This document shows, piece after piece, positions 17,833-26,840 of a DNA stretch of 64,000 nucleotides. The translations under genes were made by a program, and so were the position numbers. Position 1 is the first letter of the stretch, and every line of letters starts with the position of its first letter. The DNA comes from Polaribacter reichenbachii (lineage in GTDB: Bacteria; Bacteroidota; Bacteroidia; Flavobacteriales; Flavobacteriaceae). The DNA is taken from contig NZ_CP019419.1 of NCBI RefSeq assembly GCF_001975665.1, positions 1,860,001 through 1,924,000 on the forward strand, given 5' to 3'. The notes beneath the pieces were generated by a model. The model searched no databases, was not told where the DNA came from, and saw only the letters and a list, made by a program, of their open reading frames with translations.

Positions 17833-18162
17833 ATGCACGTAGATTTACCCGAAAAACGTTATTATAAAATAGGCGAAGTAGCCAAAGCTTTTCAAGTAAA
17901 TGCATCTTTAATTCGCTTTTGGGAAAAGGAGTTCAATGTTATTAAGCCAAAAAAAAATGCAAAAGGCAATCGTCTTTTTACTCAAGAAGATATCAAGAAC
18001 TTTAAGCTAATATTTAATTTAGTTAAAGAAAGAGGTTTTACTTTAGAAGGTGCAAAACAAAAGCTTAAAAAAAATCCAGAAGGAATTTTTAATAATCACG
18101 AAATTATTAGCAGATTAGAAGGGGTAAAAGCAGAATTGATTAAAATTAAAAATCAGTTGTAA
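17833..18162 (+). CDS. MerR-type transcriptional regulator (short)
   Basis: The 109-residue protein has a MerR winged-helix start: YYKIGEVAKAFQVNASLIRFWEKEFNVIKPKKNAKGNRLFTQEDIKNFKLI. Helix-turn-helix and wing residues are clear, then ERGFTLEGAKQKLKK and a short helical end that would form the dimer coiled coil. No effector-binding domain and no Cys cluster are present, so it is unlikely to be a metal sensor. This short form is widespread in Bacteroidota upstream of lemA-type genes. A 7-bp tandem array fills the region just before its start. It probably controls its own or the downstream lemA region (inference). Confidence 0.85.
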   Translation: MHVDLPEKRYYKIGEVAKAFQVNASLIRFWEKEFNVIKPKKNAKGNRLFTQEDIKNFKLIFNLVKERGFTLEGAKQKLKKNPEGIFNNHEIISRLEGVKAELIKIKNQL

Positions 18163-18202
18163 CAAATTCTATTTTCTTGTGTCTAACCATAGGAAACACG
18201 CT

Positions 18203-18229
18203 AATATTCTTTATATTCTCAAGAATATT
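18203..18229. promoter_or_regulatory. Inverted repeat upstream of lemA, possible operator
   Basis: A perfect 9-bp inverted repeat, AATATTCTT and AAGAATATT, with a 9-base spacer, about 50 bases before the lemA start. A near match to a -7 box, TATTATTG, follows at 18233-18240. No T-run follows, so an operator is more likely than a terminator. The adjacent MerR-type protein is a candidate ligand. Confidence 0.4.
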
Positions 18230-18276
18230 CGATATTATTGTAATGCAAAAAATCAATCAATAAAAATATAGAAATT

Positions 18277-18873
18277 ATGAAAAAATGGTTAATACCAGTA
18301 ATAATTATTGTGGTAATTGGGTTTTATCTTTTTAGTAAGGGTAAAAGTTTTAATAATGATGCTGTAGTTTTACAAGAAGACGCAAAAACAGAATGGTCTA
18401 ATGTAGAAAGTGCTTACCAACGTAGAAACGATTTAATTGGTAATTTAGTAAAAACGGTTCAAGGTGCTGCAGATTTTGAAAAAAGTACATTAACAGAAGT
18501 AATTAATGCAAGAGCAAAAGCAACTTCTGTAAATATAAACGCAGGAGATTTAACACCAGATAATTTAGCACAATTTCAACAAGCACAATCTGGTTTAACA
18601 GGTGCGTTATCGAAGTTATTAGTTTCTGTAGAACGTTATCCTGATTTAAAAGCGAATGCAAATTTCTTAGAATTACAAAGTCAGTTAGAAGGTACAGAAA
18701 ACAGAATAAATGTTGCGAGAGATCGTTTTAATGAAGATGTAAATAAATACAATAAACACATTAAAATTTTCCCAAATTCAATATTTGCTGGTTGGTTTAA
18801 TTTTGATGAAATGGCTAGATATAAATCTAATCCAGGTTCTGAAAATGCAGTAGATGTAAATTTCGAATTTTAA
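18277..18873 (+). CDS. lemA: LemA family membrane protein
   Basis: A 198-residue LemA protein with one N-terminal membrane helix (MKKWLIPVIIIVVIGFYLF) and the family helical bundle. AKTEWSNVESAYQRRNDLIGNLVKTVQGAADFEKSTLTEVINARAKATS is the signature stretch, with LSKLLVSVERYPDLKANANFLELQSQLEGTENRINVARDRFNEDVNKYN later. Molecular role is not settled. It is the first of three genes with two TPM-domain proteins (16 bases, then an overlap), the standard LemA/TPM arrangement. Confidence 0.93.
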   Translation: MKKWLIPVIIIVVIGFYLFSKGKSFNNDAVVLQEDAKTEWSNVESAYQRRNDLIGNLVKTVQGAADFEKSTLTEVINARAKATSVNINAGDLTPDNLAQFQQAQSGLTGALSKLLVSVERYPDLKANANFLELQSQLEGTENRINVARDRFNEDVNKYNKHIKIFPNSIFAGWFNFDEMARYKSNPGSENAVDVNFEF

Positions 18874-18889
18874 TTTATAAAACACTTAA

Positions 18890-19327
18890 ATGTCTAAAGT
18901 AGAAGCTTTTTTAACCAAAGAAGAAGAGCAAGAAATTATTGAGGCAATTCGAATTGCCGAAAAAAATACTTCTGGCGAAATTCGTGTACATATAGAAGCT
19001 ACAACAGATAAAGATCATTACGAACGCTCTTTAGAGGTGTTTCATCTTTTAAAAATGAACAACACAAAAGATGAAAATGCAGTACTGATTTATGTTGCTG
19101 TAAACGATAAAAAATTCGTAATTTATGGTGATAAAGGTATTAATAAAGTGGTACCTAAAGACTTCTGGAATTCTACCAAAGACATAATGCAAAATCATTT
19201 TAAAAATGCCAACTTTAAACAAGGTATTGTTGATGGTATTTTAAAAGCTGGTGAAGAATTAAAAGCACACTTTCCTTGGCAAATAGATGATGAAAATGAA
19301 CTTTCTAATGAGATTTCTAAAGGATAA
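18890..19327 (+). CDS. TPM domain protein, cytoplasmic form
   Basis: A 145-residue TPM (YgcG/Psb32-like) domain without signal peptide or membrane helix. Visible parts are LTKEEEQEIIEAIRIAEKNTSGEIRVHIEA, AVLIYVAVNDKKFVIYGDKGINKVVPKDFW and FKQGIVDGILKAGEELKAHFP. Proposed roles of TPM domains include phosphatase-like activity and photosystem repair in plants; in bacteria the function is unclear. Its stop overlaps the start of the next TPM gene (TAATG). Confidence 0.85.
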   Translation: MSKVEAFLTKEEEQEIIEAIRIAEKNTSGEIRVHIEATTDKDHYERSLEVFHLLKMNNTKDENAVLIYVAVNDKKFVIYGDKGINKVVPKDFWNSTKDIMQNHFKNANFKQGIVDGILKAGEELKAHFPWQIDDENELSNEISKG

Positions 19328-20178
19328 TGATGATTCGTAAACAGTTTTTAAAAGATAGTTTTCAGTTCGCAGATTTGTGTAAAAAGTTGTTGCTTGTAAT
19401 TGCTTTTGTTTTTTCGTTAAACACTTTTTCTCAAGGATTTGAAATTCCTGAAACACCTAAATTTCAAACTAGTGTTTACGATTATGTGAATTTGTTATCA
19501 GCAAATCAAAAAAAGAATTTAGAGAGTAAATTAGTTCGTTATTCAGACACAACATCAACCCAAATTGTAATTGCAATTATTTCATCTACAGAAGGTGAAA
19601 ATATAAATTACTTAGCTGCAAATTGGGGAGAAAAATGGGGAATTGGAGATGCTGAAAAAGACAATGGTGTTTTAGTTTTATTAGCAAAAGACGATAAAAA
19701 AATTGCAATCCAAAATGGTAGAGGTGTAGAGCATTTACTGACCGATTTTCAATCGAAAAGAATTATAGATAGAGTTATAATCCCTGAGTTTAGAAAAGGC
19801 GATTTTTATGCAGGCTTAAATAAAGGATCTGATTATATTTTTAGAACTTTAAATGGCGAGTTTAAAGGAACACGACAACAAGAATCCGAAGGTTTTGATC
19901 CAGGAATTATCATTTTTGTAATTGTTATCATCATCTTTTTTATTCTTATTTCTAGAGGAAATAAAAATAATAGAGGTGGAGGCAGAGGTTATAGAAGAGG
20001 TTCTGTAGCAGGCACAATTTTAGATACCATTATTTTAAGCAACGCTGGTAGAGGTGGAGGAAGCTTTGGTGGTGGTTTTGGTGGTTCATCTGGTGGAGGC
20101 TCTTTTGGAGGCGGTGGCTTTGGTGGCGGATTTGGAGGTGGCTCTTTTGGAGGTGGAGGTGCTTCTGGAGGTTGGTAA
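19327..20178 (+). CDS. TPM domain membrane protein with Gly-rich tail
   Basis: The 283-residue protein has an N-terminal signal or anchor (LLLVIAFVFSLNTFSQG), a TPM domain (about 42-180: VYDYVNLLSANQKKNLESKL, TQIVIAIISS, NGVLVLLAKDDKKIAIQNGRGVEHLLTD), a membrane helix (about 193-210) and a C-terminal tail that is almost pure Gly with Ser and Phe (GGSFGGGGFGGG units). This matches the YgcG-like architecture, with the TPM domain outside the membrane. Gly-rich tails of this kind are common in the family. A second ATG three bases downstream (19330) could be the start. Confidence 0.88.
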   Translation: MMIRKQFLKDSFQFADLCKKLLLVIAFVFSLNTFSQGFEIPETPKFQTSVYDYVNLLSANQKKNLESKLVRYSDTTSTQIVIAIISSTEGENINYLAANWGEKWGIGDAEKDNGVLVLLAKDDKKIAIQNGRGVEHLLTDFQSKRIIDRVIIPEFRKGDFYAGLNKGSDYIFRTLNGEFKGTRQQESEGFDPGIIIFVIVIIIFFILISRGNKNNRGGGRGYRRGSVAGTILDTIILSNAGRGGGSFGGGFGGSSGGGSFGGGGFGGGFGGGSFGGGGASGGW

Positions 20179-20222
20179 AACCTATCTTTATCTTTCTAAA
20201 GTAAATTAATTCAAAAAATTTT

Positions 20223-21071
20223 ATGTTGATGAAAAAGCTTCTTATATCATTCTGTTTGTTATTATTTTTTAGTTGTCAAAATTTCGGACAATTAGAAATG
20301 ATTGCTGATTTACCAAAGGTTTTAGAAGAGGTTTCTGGAACAGAAACCATAAAAGGTTCTGATTTAATTTGGATGTTGAATGATTCTGGAAATCAACCAA
20401 AATTATTTGCAGTTTCTGAAGAAGGTAAAATTCTAAAAGAGATTTATGTTAAAACTAAAAATCACGATTGGGAAGATTTAACTGCGGATAAAAATGGAAA
20501 CTTATACATTGGTGATTTTGGGAATAATAACAGCAAAAGAAAGAATTTAAGAATTTTAAAGGTTGATAAAAAATACTTAAATAAAAAAAATGCTGAGGTA
20601 GAAAAGATTGAATTTGAGTATGAAGATCAGAATAAATTTCCACCAAAAAAGAAAAATTTATTTTTTGATTCAGAGTCTTTTTTTTATTACAATAATCACT
20701 TTTATATTTTTACAAAAAGTAGAACAAAGAAAAAATACGGAAAAACTTCTTTGTATAGAATTCCTGCTGAAAAAGGAAAACATAAAGCAAAATTAATTGG
20801 CGAATTTGATAATGGTAAAAAATTAGATTCTTGGATTACCTCTGCAGATATTTCTGATGATGGAAAAAAAGTAGTGCTTTTATCACAAAAAAATATTCTA
20901 ATTTTCACAGATTTTAAAGGTGATAATTTTTTGTCTGGGAATGTAAAAGAAATCGAGTTAACTCATAAATCTCAAAAAGAAGGTATAACCTTTAAAAATA
21001 ATAATACCTTACTTATTACTGATGAAAAATCGGGTGGTGAAGGTGGTAATTTGTATAAAATAAAGTTCTAA
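20223..21071 (+). CDS. Lipoprotein with propeller-like repeats
   Basis: The 282-residue lipoprotein (signal ending LLLFFSCQN) is of unknown role. Its body has strands and turns resembling SMP-30/NHL-type propellers: LPKVLEEVSGTETIKGSDLIWMLNDSGNQPKLFAVSEEGKILKEIYV, DWEDLTADKNGNLYIGDFGNNNSKRKNLRILKVD, and FFDSESFFYYNNHFYIFTKSR later. Each block has the D..G..Y.GD pattern. Ligand and partner are unknown. An ATG at 20229 (MKKLLIS) is equally likely as the start. The 3' end overlaps the convergent DUF423 gene by 4 bases. Confidence 0.7.
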   Translation: MLMKKLLISFCLLLFFSCQNFGQLEMIADLPKVLEEVSGTETIKGSDLIWMLNDSGNQPKLFAVSEEGKILKEIYVKTKNHDWEDLTADKNGNLYIGDFGNNNSKRKNLRILKVDKKYLNKKNAEVEKIEFEYEDQNKFPPKKKNLFFDSESFFYYNNHFYIFTKSRTKKKYGKTSLYRIPAEKGKHKAKLIGEFDNGKKLDSWITSADISDDGKKVVLLSQKNILIFTDFKGDNFLSGNVKEIELTHKSQKEGITFKNNNTLLITDEKSGGEGGNLYKIKF

Positions 21072-21451
21072 AAGAATACTGTAAACTTATACAAAAGCAT
21101 AGCCCAACCAGCTGCTAAAAATAAGCCTCCTAAAGGTGTAATTGGTCCTAAAAACTTTAGTTTCTTGTTCTTTGCTGATGAAATAACGAGTAAGTAAATA
21201 GAGAAAGAAAACAGAATTACACCAATTATAAATGCATTTACTATGTAATTATCGATAGTTAAAGTATCATCTAAATTAAAGCCTAACACAAGTAAAACTA
21301 TTGCGTGATACATTTGGTATTTTACGCCAGTTTCAAAACTTTGTAATTGATCTCCACTTAATATTTTCTTTAATAAGTGCGCACCAAAAGCACCAAAAAA
21401 TATAGCTAAACAGCCAAAAATACTACCAAAAATTAATGCTAATTGACTCAT
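21068..21451 (-). CDS. DUF423 family inner-membrane protein
   Basis: A small membrane protein of about 127 residues with four predicted helices. The family opening is seen as LALIFGSIFGCLAIFFGAFGAHLLKKIL and the conserved region as LQSFETGVKYQMYHAIVLLVLGF, then LGPITPLGGLFLAAGWAMLLY. Function unknown (YgdD-like). The start chosen is the ATG at 21451; a TTG at 21466 would overlap the upstream phosphoesterase fusion gene. It starts 4 bases after that gene's stop, so the two are probably co-transcribed. Confidence 0.88.
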   Translation of the reverse strand: MSQLALIFGSIFGCLAIFFGAFGAHLLKKILSGDQLQSFETGVKYQMYHAIVLLVLGFNLDDTLTIDNYIVNAFIIGVILFSFSIYLLVISSAKNKKLKFLGPITPLGGLFLAAGWAMLLYKFTVFF

Positions 21452-21455
21452 ATTA

Positions 21456-24400
21456 TTAAATATCAAAACCTACTTTAAAAGCAATTCGCAACCCATCATC
21501 ACCATTAAATGCACCAAGATTACCTACAAATATATTAGCTGCGTTAAAAAATATTCCACCTCCATAAGAAGTATTTGGGGTTCCGTTTTCAGTTATAGGT
21601 ATCGTTAAGTTGTTTGGTGTATTCCAAACTTTACCGTAATCAAATCCGCCGAAAATTCCAATATTCATTGGTAAGAAACTGGTTTTTACACTTCTTAAAT
21701 TTAAGCGAATATCAGTAGTATGATAAAATGCGTTTTTACCTGTAAAGCGTTCGTTTCTATATGCACGCAAACCTTCGTTACCACCAATTGTTGCAGCTTG
21801 ATAAAACTCGAAGTTATTACCAAAAGTAAATTGTCCTTTTACTTTAGATGCTAAAACTAATTGACCATTAGGTATCAATTTGTGTGTAATTGACAAAGAA
21901 GTATTATTGTAAGCAAAATTTCTTTTTTCATCTAAATTTCTGGTATATCCAAACTTGGTATCGAACTCCATACCTAATGTTGTAAAAGCAGGGTTATCTG
22001 AGTGTTTGTAATTGTAACTTGCTTCTGTATTTAAAAAGTGTTGTTGTTTAAAAATTCTGTTATCTGCAGTGTAATTATCTTCTAAAAATCTGCCTTCTGT
22101 CCTTTCAATATCAAAACTTTGGTAGTTTAATCCTATTTTTAAAGCTGCACCTAAATCTCCTCTTATTTTTATGAATGAACCTAGTTTTATTTGACCAATT
22201 TTAACTCTGTTATAATCTCTGTCTTCATCATCTTTATCTGCTTCAGGATTTAAAGAATTGTTTCCATAACCAAAAAAGTTAGATGAATAATTAGGGCTAT
22301 TAAACTTTGCTTCAAATCCTAAATTCCAACGATCAAAAATATTGGCAATTTCTGATGAGTAACCTAATTCAAAACCTTTAGTTGCAAAGTAATAGTTTGC
22401 AGAAATAACGTGTTGCCTCGTAAAAGGATTTCTCTCGAAAGAATTTACTAAAAATAAATATTTTAAACCTACTTTAACTCCATCATCTGGGTTGTAACCA
22501 ATTGCAGGAGAAATTTTACTCTGCTTATGTTTCAGTTTTTTATAATCGTATGTATTAGTTTTATAATCGTCTGTGATTTTTTTATGTATGTTTTTAGTGA
22601 TAAAAGTATTTTTCTTGGTTTTATAATCATAAACCTTAACATCATGTTCATTTTTAATGTCGTAAACATCATTATTTAAACCACCAATAATTTTTATTTT
22701 AATGCTTTTTTTACCATTAGCACCAGTTAATAAAAACTCATCATCATCATCTAAACCATAAATCCAAATTTCTTTGGTAATATCATATTTATAGCGTCTA
22801 TTGTGAATAATAGTTCCTTTTTCACCATCTTTTATTCTGTAGGCTGTAATTTGAGTATCGCCATTAACAAAGCGTTTAATTTCGAATCTATCATCTTTAT
22901 TGGTACCAGTAATAACTTGGAATTTATTCAAATAATAAAAGTAGTTATCAGAAATTTTTTGAAGATTTTTTCTTCTCCCTTTTAGTTTTCTTTTAATATC
23001 ATTTATAGTTTCACCTCTAACTTCTGAAGGGAAATTAGAAAAAGCACGCTCAATAATTTCGTCTGTTATTTGATTTTGAATAATGCTAACTTGTTTATCC
23101 CAAACCTTTTTATCTGAAGCAGAAATTAAAGTCATATCTAAAGGATGACCAGATAAATTAAACCATTTTGTACTTTTTATATCCTCTTCGTAAGAACGCA
23201 TACCTCTTAAAGTAGGTATTAATTTGGTGAATACGTTTAACAGAATTCCGTCTGCAAAAACAGAAAAAGCCTGATCTCTATCTCTTGGTACAGGTCTATA
23301 AATAACCTTACCATTTTCTTTAAATTCAGCCCATCTCCATTGGTCTTGGTGTCTGTCCCAATCTCCAATTAACATATCAAATAAACGAGCTCTTATGTAA
23401 GATTCTTCATCTAAAGAATACTTTTCATCCTTTTTAAGATTTTTTCTTAAATCGTCTGTGCTTATAATTTCATCAGAATAACCAAAATTTTCTTTATCTC
23501 CATGGCCATCAGCGGTTCTGGCTTCAATCATATACAATTCATCACCATAATCTGTGTTGAATTCGCCCAAACTTTTTTGTTTTGGCACGTAAAATAAAAT
23601 AGGATTTGTATGATAAATATTAATAGCATCTGCCAATTGAGCAATGGTAAATGGCGCATAAGGATGCGAGCCTGTAAAAACGTCTAACAACAAGCTTTCT
23701 GTATAGGTTTTTTTAAATTGCCCCTCTACATATTGATCTTTAAAAGCAACAGCTTGCAAATACTGAACAGCATTTTTTCTTAATGCACGCATTACATACT
23801 CTTTACCCTCTTTATCTTCTAATCGTAAAGATTTAGATTGATGTCCTCCACCTCTTCTAACAGGTTTTAAGCCTCCATATAAAGTATCTAAACTTACTGT
23901 TGGCGCGTTTATTTTTTGACCAAAATATTTTCTATATCTCTTACCCCAAAGTAAATTATAAACACCACTTTTAGTAGTTTCTTTATCCGTATAAATTGAT
24001 GCTTCCTTTTCTGATAATTTTGCATTTGGGAAAGCATTAAACTTAATAATACTATCTGCTTCGAATACATTTGCTTCGTACACAATTTTACGATCTTTTG
24101 CAGTATAATAATGCACAGTAGAAGAACCATCTGTGTACACATCTAACCTTGCAAAACCTTGTGTACCGTAAGAAAATAAACCTCCGTTTACATTTTTTGT
24201 AGCTGTAACTTTAGAGCCAGATCCACTAACTATTTGTGGTATGTTGTCTTGTACAATGTATTGTAAATTATGCTCATGACCAGAAACAAGAATTATTTTT
24301 TCGTTTTGTTGTGCTAAGCTAATAATACGTTTTCTAAGTTGATTGTATTTATCATTTTGCTGATCTGTATTTGTTACTCCAGATGTTTTTCTTAAAATAT

Positions 24401-25154
24401 TTAAGGCGCTACCAAAAATAGGTAGAGGTTTCATATGACTTTTAAAAGAGTAATAACCTCCATGAGGACCGTTTGTAAATACAGGATGATGTATGGCTAA
24501 AAGCGTTGTTTTTCCTTGCGATTTTTTAATCATTCCTTCTAGCTCCTCAAAAAACTTTTCTCGAGTTTTTATTTGGCATTCATCGTTAATTCCTGGATGA
24601 TTGTCCCAGTTTGTAACATACCAATGAGAGTCTATAACAATAATATTGATATCGTCATTAACCTCTATTTTTTCTAACGGACATCCGTTTTCTGGTAAGA
24701 AAGTATTTTTACCCAAAGCATCTTCAACTAATTTTTCTTGTCTTTTTAATCCTTTTAAACCACTATACCAATCGTGATTTCCAGGAATAAATAATGTTTT
24801 TCCTGGGAATTTTTTACCAATATCAGTTTGTACTTTTAATCTGTATTTAGAAAGTTCATGTAGTTTTTTTCCTTTGGATGGAATTCCTTTAGGATAAACA
24901 TTATCTCCCAGAAAAATTAAAGTAGAATTTTTATTCGCTTCTTCTATTACCTGATTTAAATAAGATAAAGCAGAATCTCTTTTGTTGAATTCAGAATTAC
25001 CAGCATCACCAACAAGATAAAATGAATGAAGTAATTTTGCATCTTTTTTCTTTAGGTTAAATTTTTGACCTTCTGTAACTTGCATTTTTACAGTAGCACA
25101 AGAATGTATAAATGAGATTAGTAAAAGAGCAATACAAATTTTCAATATTTTCAT
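21456..25154 (-). CDS. Fusion: calcineurin-like phosphoesterase, kinase-like domain, outer-membrane barrel
   Basis: A 1232-residue lipoprotein (LLISFIHSCA). Residues ~45-340 are a metallophosphoesterase: LVGDAGN (47-53), GDN (83-85), GNHDWY (125-130), HH (222-223) and GHEHN (292-296) give the complete metal site. Residues ~425-640 look like an atypical kinase fold: a G-rich start (GGGHQSK, 435-441), a strand with Lys (VMRALRK, 454-460), GDWDRHQDQW (597-606), like the catalytic loops of HipA/CotH/Fam20-type enzymes, and RDRDQAF (624-630) in the metal-binding Asp position. Residues ~890-1232 are beta-rich with alternating aromatic strands, ending FKVGFDI, as in BamA/surface-antigen barrels. The whole would place phosphatase and kinase-like domains at the outer membrane. 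The phosphoesterase and barrel calls are firm; the kinase-like call is a pattern reading. Confidence 0.8.
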   Translation of the reverse strand: MKILKICIALLLISFIHSCATVKMQVTEGQKFNLKKKDAKLLHSFYLVGDAGNSEFNKRDSALSYLNQVIEEANKNSTLIFLGDNVYPKGIPSKGKKLHELSKYRLKVQTDIGKKFPGKTLFIPGNHDWYSGLKGLKRQEKLVEDALGKNTFLPENGCPLEKIEVNDDINIIVIDSHWYVTNWDNHPGINDECQIKTREKFFEELEGMIKKSQGKTTLLAIHHPVFTNGPHGGYYSFKSHMKPLPIFGSALNILRKTSGVTNTDQQNDKYNQLRKRIISLAQQNEKIILVSGHEHNLQYIVQDNIPQIVSGSGSKVTATKNVNGGLFSYGTQGFARLDVYTDGSSTVHYYTAKDRKIVYEANVFEADSIIKFNAFPNAKLSEKEASIYTDKETTKSGVYNLLWGKRYRKYFGQKINAPTVSLDTLYGGLKPVRRGGGHQSKSLRLEDKEGKEYVMRALRKNAVQYLQAVAFKDQYVEGQFKKTYTESLLLDVFTGSHPYAPFTIAQLADAINIYHTNPILFYVPKQKSLGEFNTDYGDELYMIEARTADGHGDKENFGYSDEIISTDDLRKNLKKDEKYSLDEESYIRARLFDMLIGDWDRHQDQWRWAEFKENGKVIYRPVPRDRDQAFSVFADGILLNVFTKLIPTLRGMRSYEEDIKSTKWFNLSGHPLDMTLISASDKKVWDKQVSIIQNQITDEIIERAFSNFPSEVRGETINDIKRKLKGRRKNLQKISDNYFYYLNKFQVITGTNKDDRFEIKRFVNGDTQITAYRIKDGEKGTIIHNRRYKYDITKEIWIYGLDDDDEFLLTGANGKKSIKIKIIGGLNNDVYDIKNEHDVKVYDYKTKKNTFITKNIHKKITDDYKTNTYDYKKLKHKQSKISPAIGYNPDDGVKVGLKYLFLVNSFERNPFTRQHVISANYYFATKGFELGYSSEIANIFDRWNLGFEAKFNSPNYSSNFFGYGNNSLNPEADKDDEDRDYNRVKIGQIKLGSFIKIRGDLGAALKIGLNYQSFDIERTEGRFLEDNYTADNRIFKQQHFLNTEASYNYKHSDNPAFTTLGMEFDTKFGYTRNLDEKRNFAYNNTSLSITHKLIPNGQLVLASKVKGQFTFGNNFEFYQAATIGGNEGLRAYRNERFTGKNAFYHTTDIRLNLRSVKTSFLPMNIGIFGGFDYGKVWNTPNNLTIPITENGTPNTSYGGGIFFNAANIFVGNLGAFNGDDGLRIAFKVGFDI

Positions 25155-25171
25155 GGCGTAAAAATAATTAT

Positions 25172-25765
25172 TTAAATTGACTTGTTGTACGAATCTAAAT
25201 CTTGTTTGGTATCAATATCTACTAGATTTGCTTTTATTTTAGGAGAAAGTGTGTCTTTTGTGTTTTGATTGATGAAATTTTTTGCGCCTTTATCTCCTTT
25301 TATCAGTAAAAGCTCATCATAATATTTTGATGAAAAAAGTGCTGGTACTCCAAAAAAATCACCATAATTAGAAGCAATAATCTTAGAACTATCATTATTG
25401 AACAAAGAGATAAGTGTATTTAGATAACTAATTTCTATTGCTGGTTGATCTGCTAATAAAACCAAAAAACCATCAAACTTGAAATGATTTTTTTTAAAAT
25501 GATGAATGCCAGAAATAATACTAGAACTTAAGCCTTCGTTAAAATTATGATTGATAATAAATTCGATATTTTCTGTTTTTATTTTCGATTTAATCAAACT
25601 AGCATTTGCGCCTAAAACACAAAAAATATTTTTTATTGGTAGTTGTTTTGCTTTTTCTAAAGTGAGTTCTAAAAGAGTTTTATTGCCAATTTTTTCGAGC
25701 TGTTTAATGCTTTTCATTCTCGAAGATTTACCTGCAGCTAATACTAAAACAGCAATGTTATTCAT
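25172..25765 (-). CDS. mocA: MobA-like NTP transferase (molybdenum cofactor cytidylyltransferase type)
   Basis: The 197-residue nucleotidyltransferase has the signature LVLAAGKSSRMKSIKQLEKIGNKTLLE at its N-terminus (nucleotide-binding loop LAAGxSxRM), the acidic site FLVLLADQPAIE and the ASNYGDFFGVPALFSSKYYDELLLIKGDKGAKNFI region shared by MobA/MocA proteins. With the XdhC gene directly upstream (adjacent, no gap), it probably completes a molybdopterin cytosine dinucleotide maturation pair for a molybdenum hydroxylase. The hydroxylase subunits are not in this window. Confidence 0.8.
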   Translation of the reverse strand: MNNIAVLVLAAGKSSRMKSIKQLEKIGNKTLLELTLEKAKQLPIKNIFCVLGANASLIKSKIKTENIEFIINHNFNEGLSSSIISGIHHFKKNHFKFDGFLVLLADQPAIEISYLNTLISLFNNDSSKIIASNYGDFFGVPALFSSKYYDELLLIKGDKGAKNFINQNTKDTLSPKIKANLVDIDTKQDLDSYNKSI

Positions 25766-26788
25766 CTAAGAACTGTGAATTTTTCCATTGATCTTTCTCA
25801 AAGAAAAAGGTTCTTTTTGTCTAATAACAGATAAAATTTCAGCAATAATAGAAACTGCAATTTCTTCTGGAGTTTTAGCACCAATGTGCAAACCTGCAGG
25901 TGTGTAAATGTTCTCTAAAAACTGATCAGTAATATCTGGTACAAACTCAAAAAGTTCGTTAAATAAACGTTCTCTTCTTTTAGGCGCACCTAAAATGCCA
26001 ATATATTTTGGATTGTATTTAGATAATTTTACCACATATTTTAAATCTTGTACATAACTATGATTCATAATTACAATGGCTGTATTTTCTGAAATGTCAG
26101 AAAATTCTATGGTCTCTGGTGAGTTCCCAACAACAGAATTTGCACCCGGAAAATCTGATAACCGTTTGCTGTCTTTAGCAGAAGTTATTACATCAATTTC
26201 CCAACCTAAATTTGCTGCCATTTTGCATAGTTTTACAGCATCGTGTTCACCACCAATTATTATCAACTTAAAAGCAGGCTGCAGAATTTGCAAAAAAACT
26301 GCAATTTCACTTTCTTTTTGCTGTGTAAACAATTCAGAAAACGTGAATTTTTCTTGATTATAAAAAGTAACTACAGAACCAAAATTGCCAAAAGATTCAT
26401 CCTTTTTAAGAAAGAAGCTATCAATTTTTAGGGATTCACGTTTATCAATTGTTGTTGCAAAAGCTTTTAGAAAAGCATCATCAATAAAAAAAGGTTCAAT
26501 TAAAATATATAAAATACCTTCGCAACCTAATCTATATCTACCATCGTAAGTAATTACTTTGGCTTTATTATCTAAAAAAACAGATTTTGCTCTTTGAATA
26601 ATTTCTTTTTCTACACAACCACCAGAAACTGCACCAACAGAATTTAAATCTTCAGAAATAAGCATTCTAACACCTGGTTTTCTGTAAGATGAACCTTCTA
26701 AATGAACTACAGAAGCCAGCACATTTTTCAATCCTTTTTGTTGATTGATGACAGTTTGATGTATAATCTCTTTGAGCTCGTGAATCAT
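25766..26788 (-). CDS. XdhC/CoxI family maturation protein
   Basis: A 340-residue XdhC-type protein. The N-terminal XdhC_CoxI domain shows GLKNVLASVVHLEGSSYRKPGVRMLISEDLNSVGAVSGGCVEKEI, with the conserved GGCVE Cys. The C-terminal Rossmann domain shows LIIIGGEHDAVKLCKMAANLGWEIDVIT, then MNHSYVQDLKYV, YIGILGAPKRRERL and IYTPAGLHIGAKTPEEIAVSIIAEI. XdhC binds molybdenum cofactor and promotes its sulfuration and insertion into xanthine dehydrogenase-like enzymes. Paired with the MobA-like gene. Confidence 0.9.
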   Translation of the reverse strand: MIHELKEIIHQTVINQQKGLKNVLASVVHLEGSSYRKPGVRMLISEDLNSVGAVSGGCVEKEIIQRAKSVFLDNKAKVITYDGRYRLGCEGILYILIEPFFIDDAFLKAFATTIDKRESLKIDSFFLKKDESFGNFGSVVTFYNQEKFTFSELFTQQKESEIAVFLQILQPAFKLIIIGGEHDAVKLCKMAANLGWEIDVITSAKDSKRLSDFPGANSVVGNSPETIEFSDISENTAIVIMNHSYVQDLKYVVKLSKYNPKYIGILGAPKRRERLFNELFEFVPDITDQFLENIYTPAGLHIGAKTPEEIAVSIIAEILSVIRQKEPFSLRKINGKIHSS

Positions 26789-26840
26789 TAAATAATAGTA
26801 ATGGTGCTACTAATATAAAGTTTTTAGCCTATAGTTAAAG

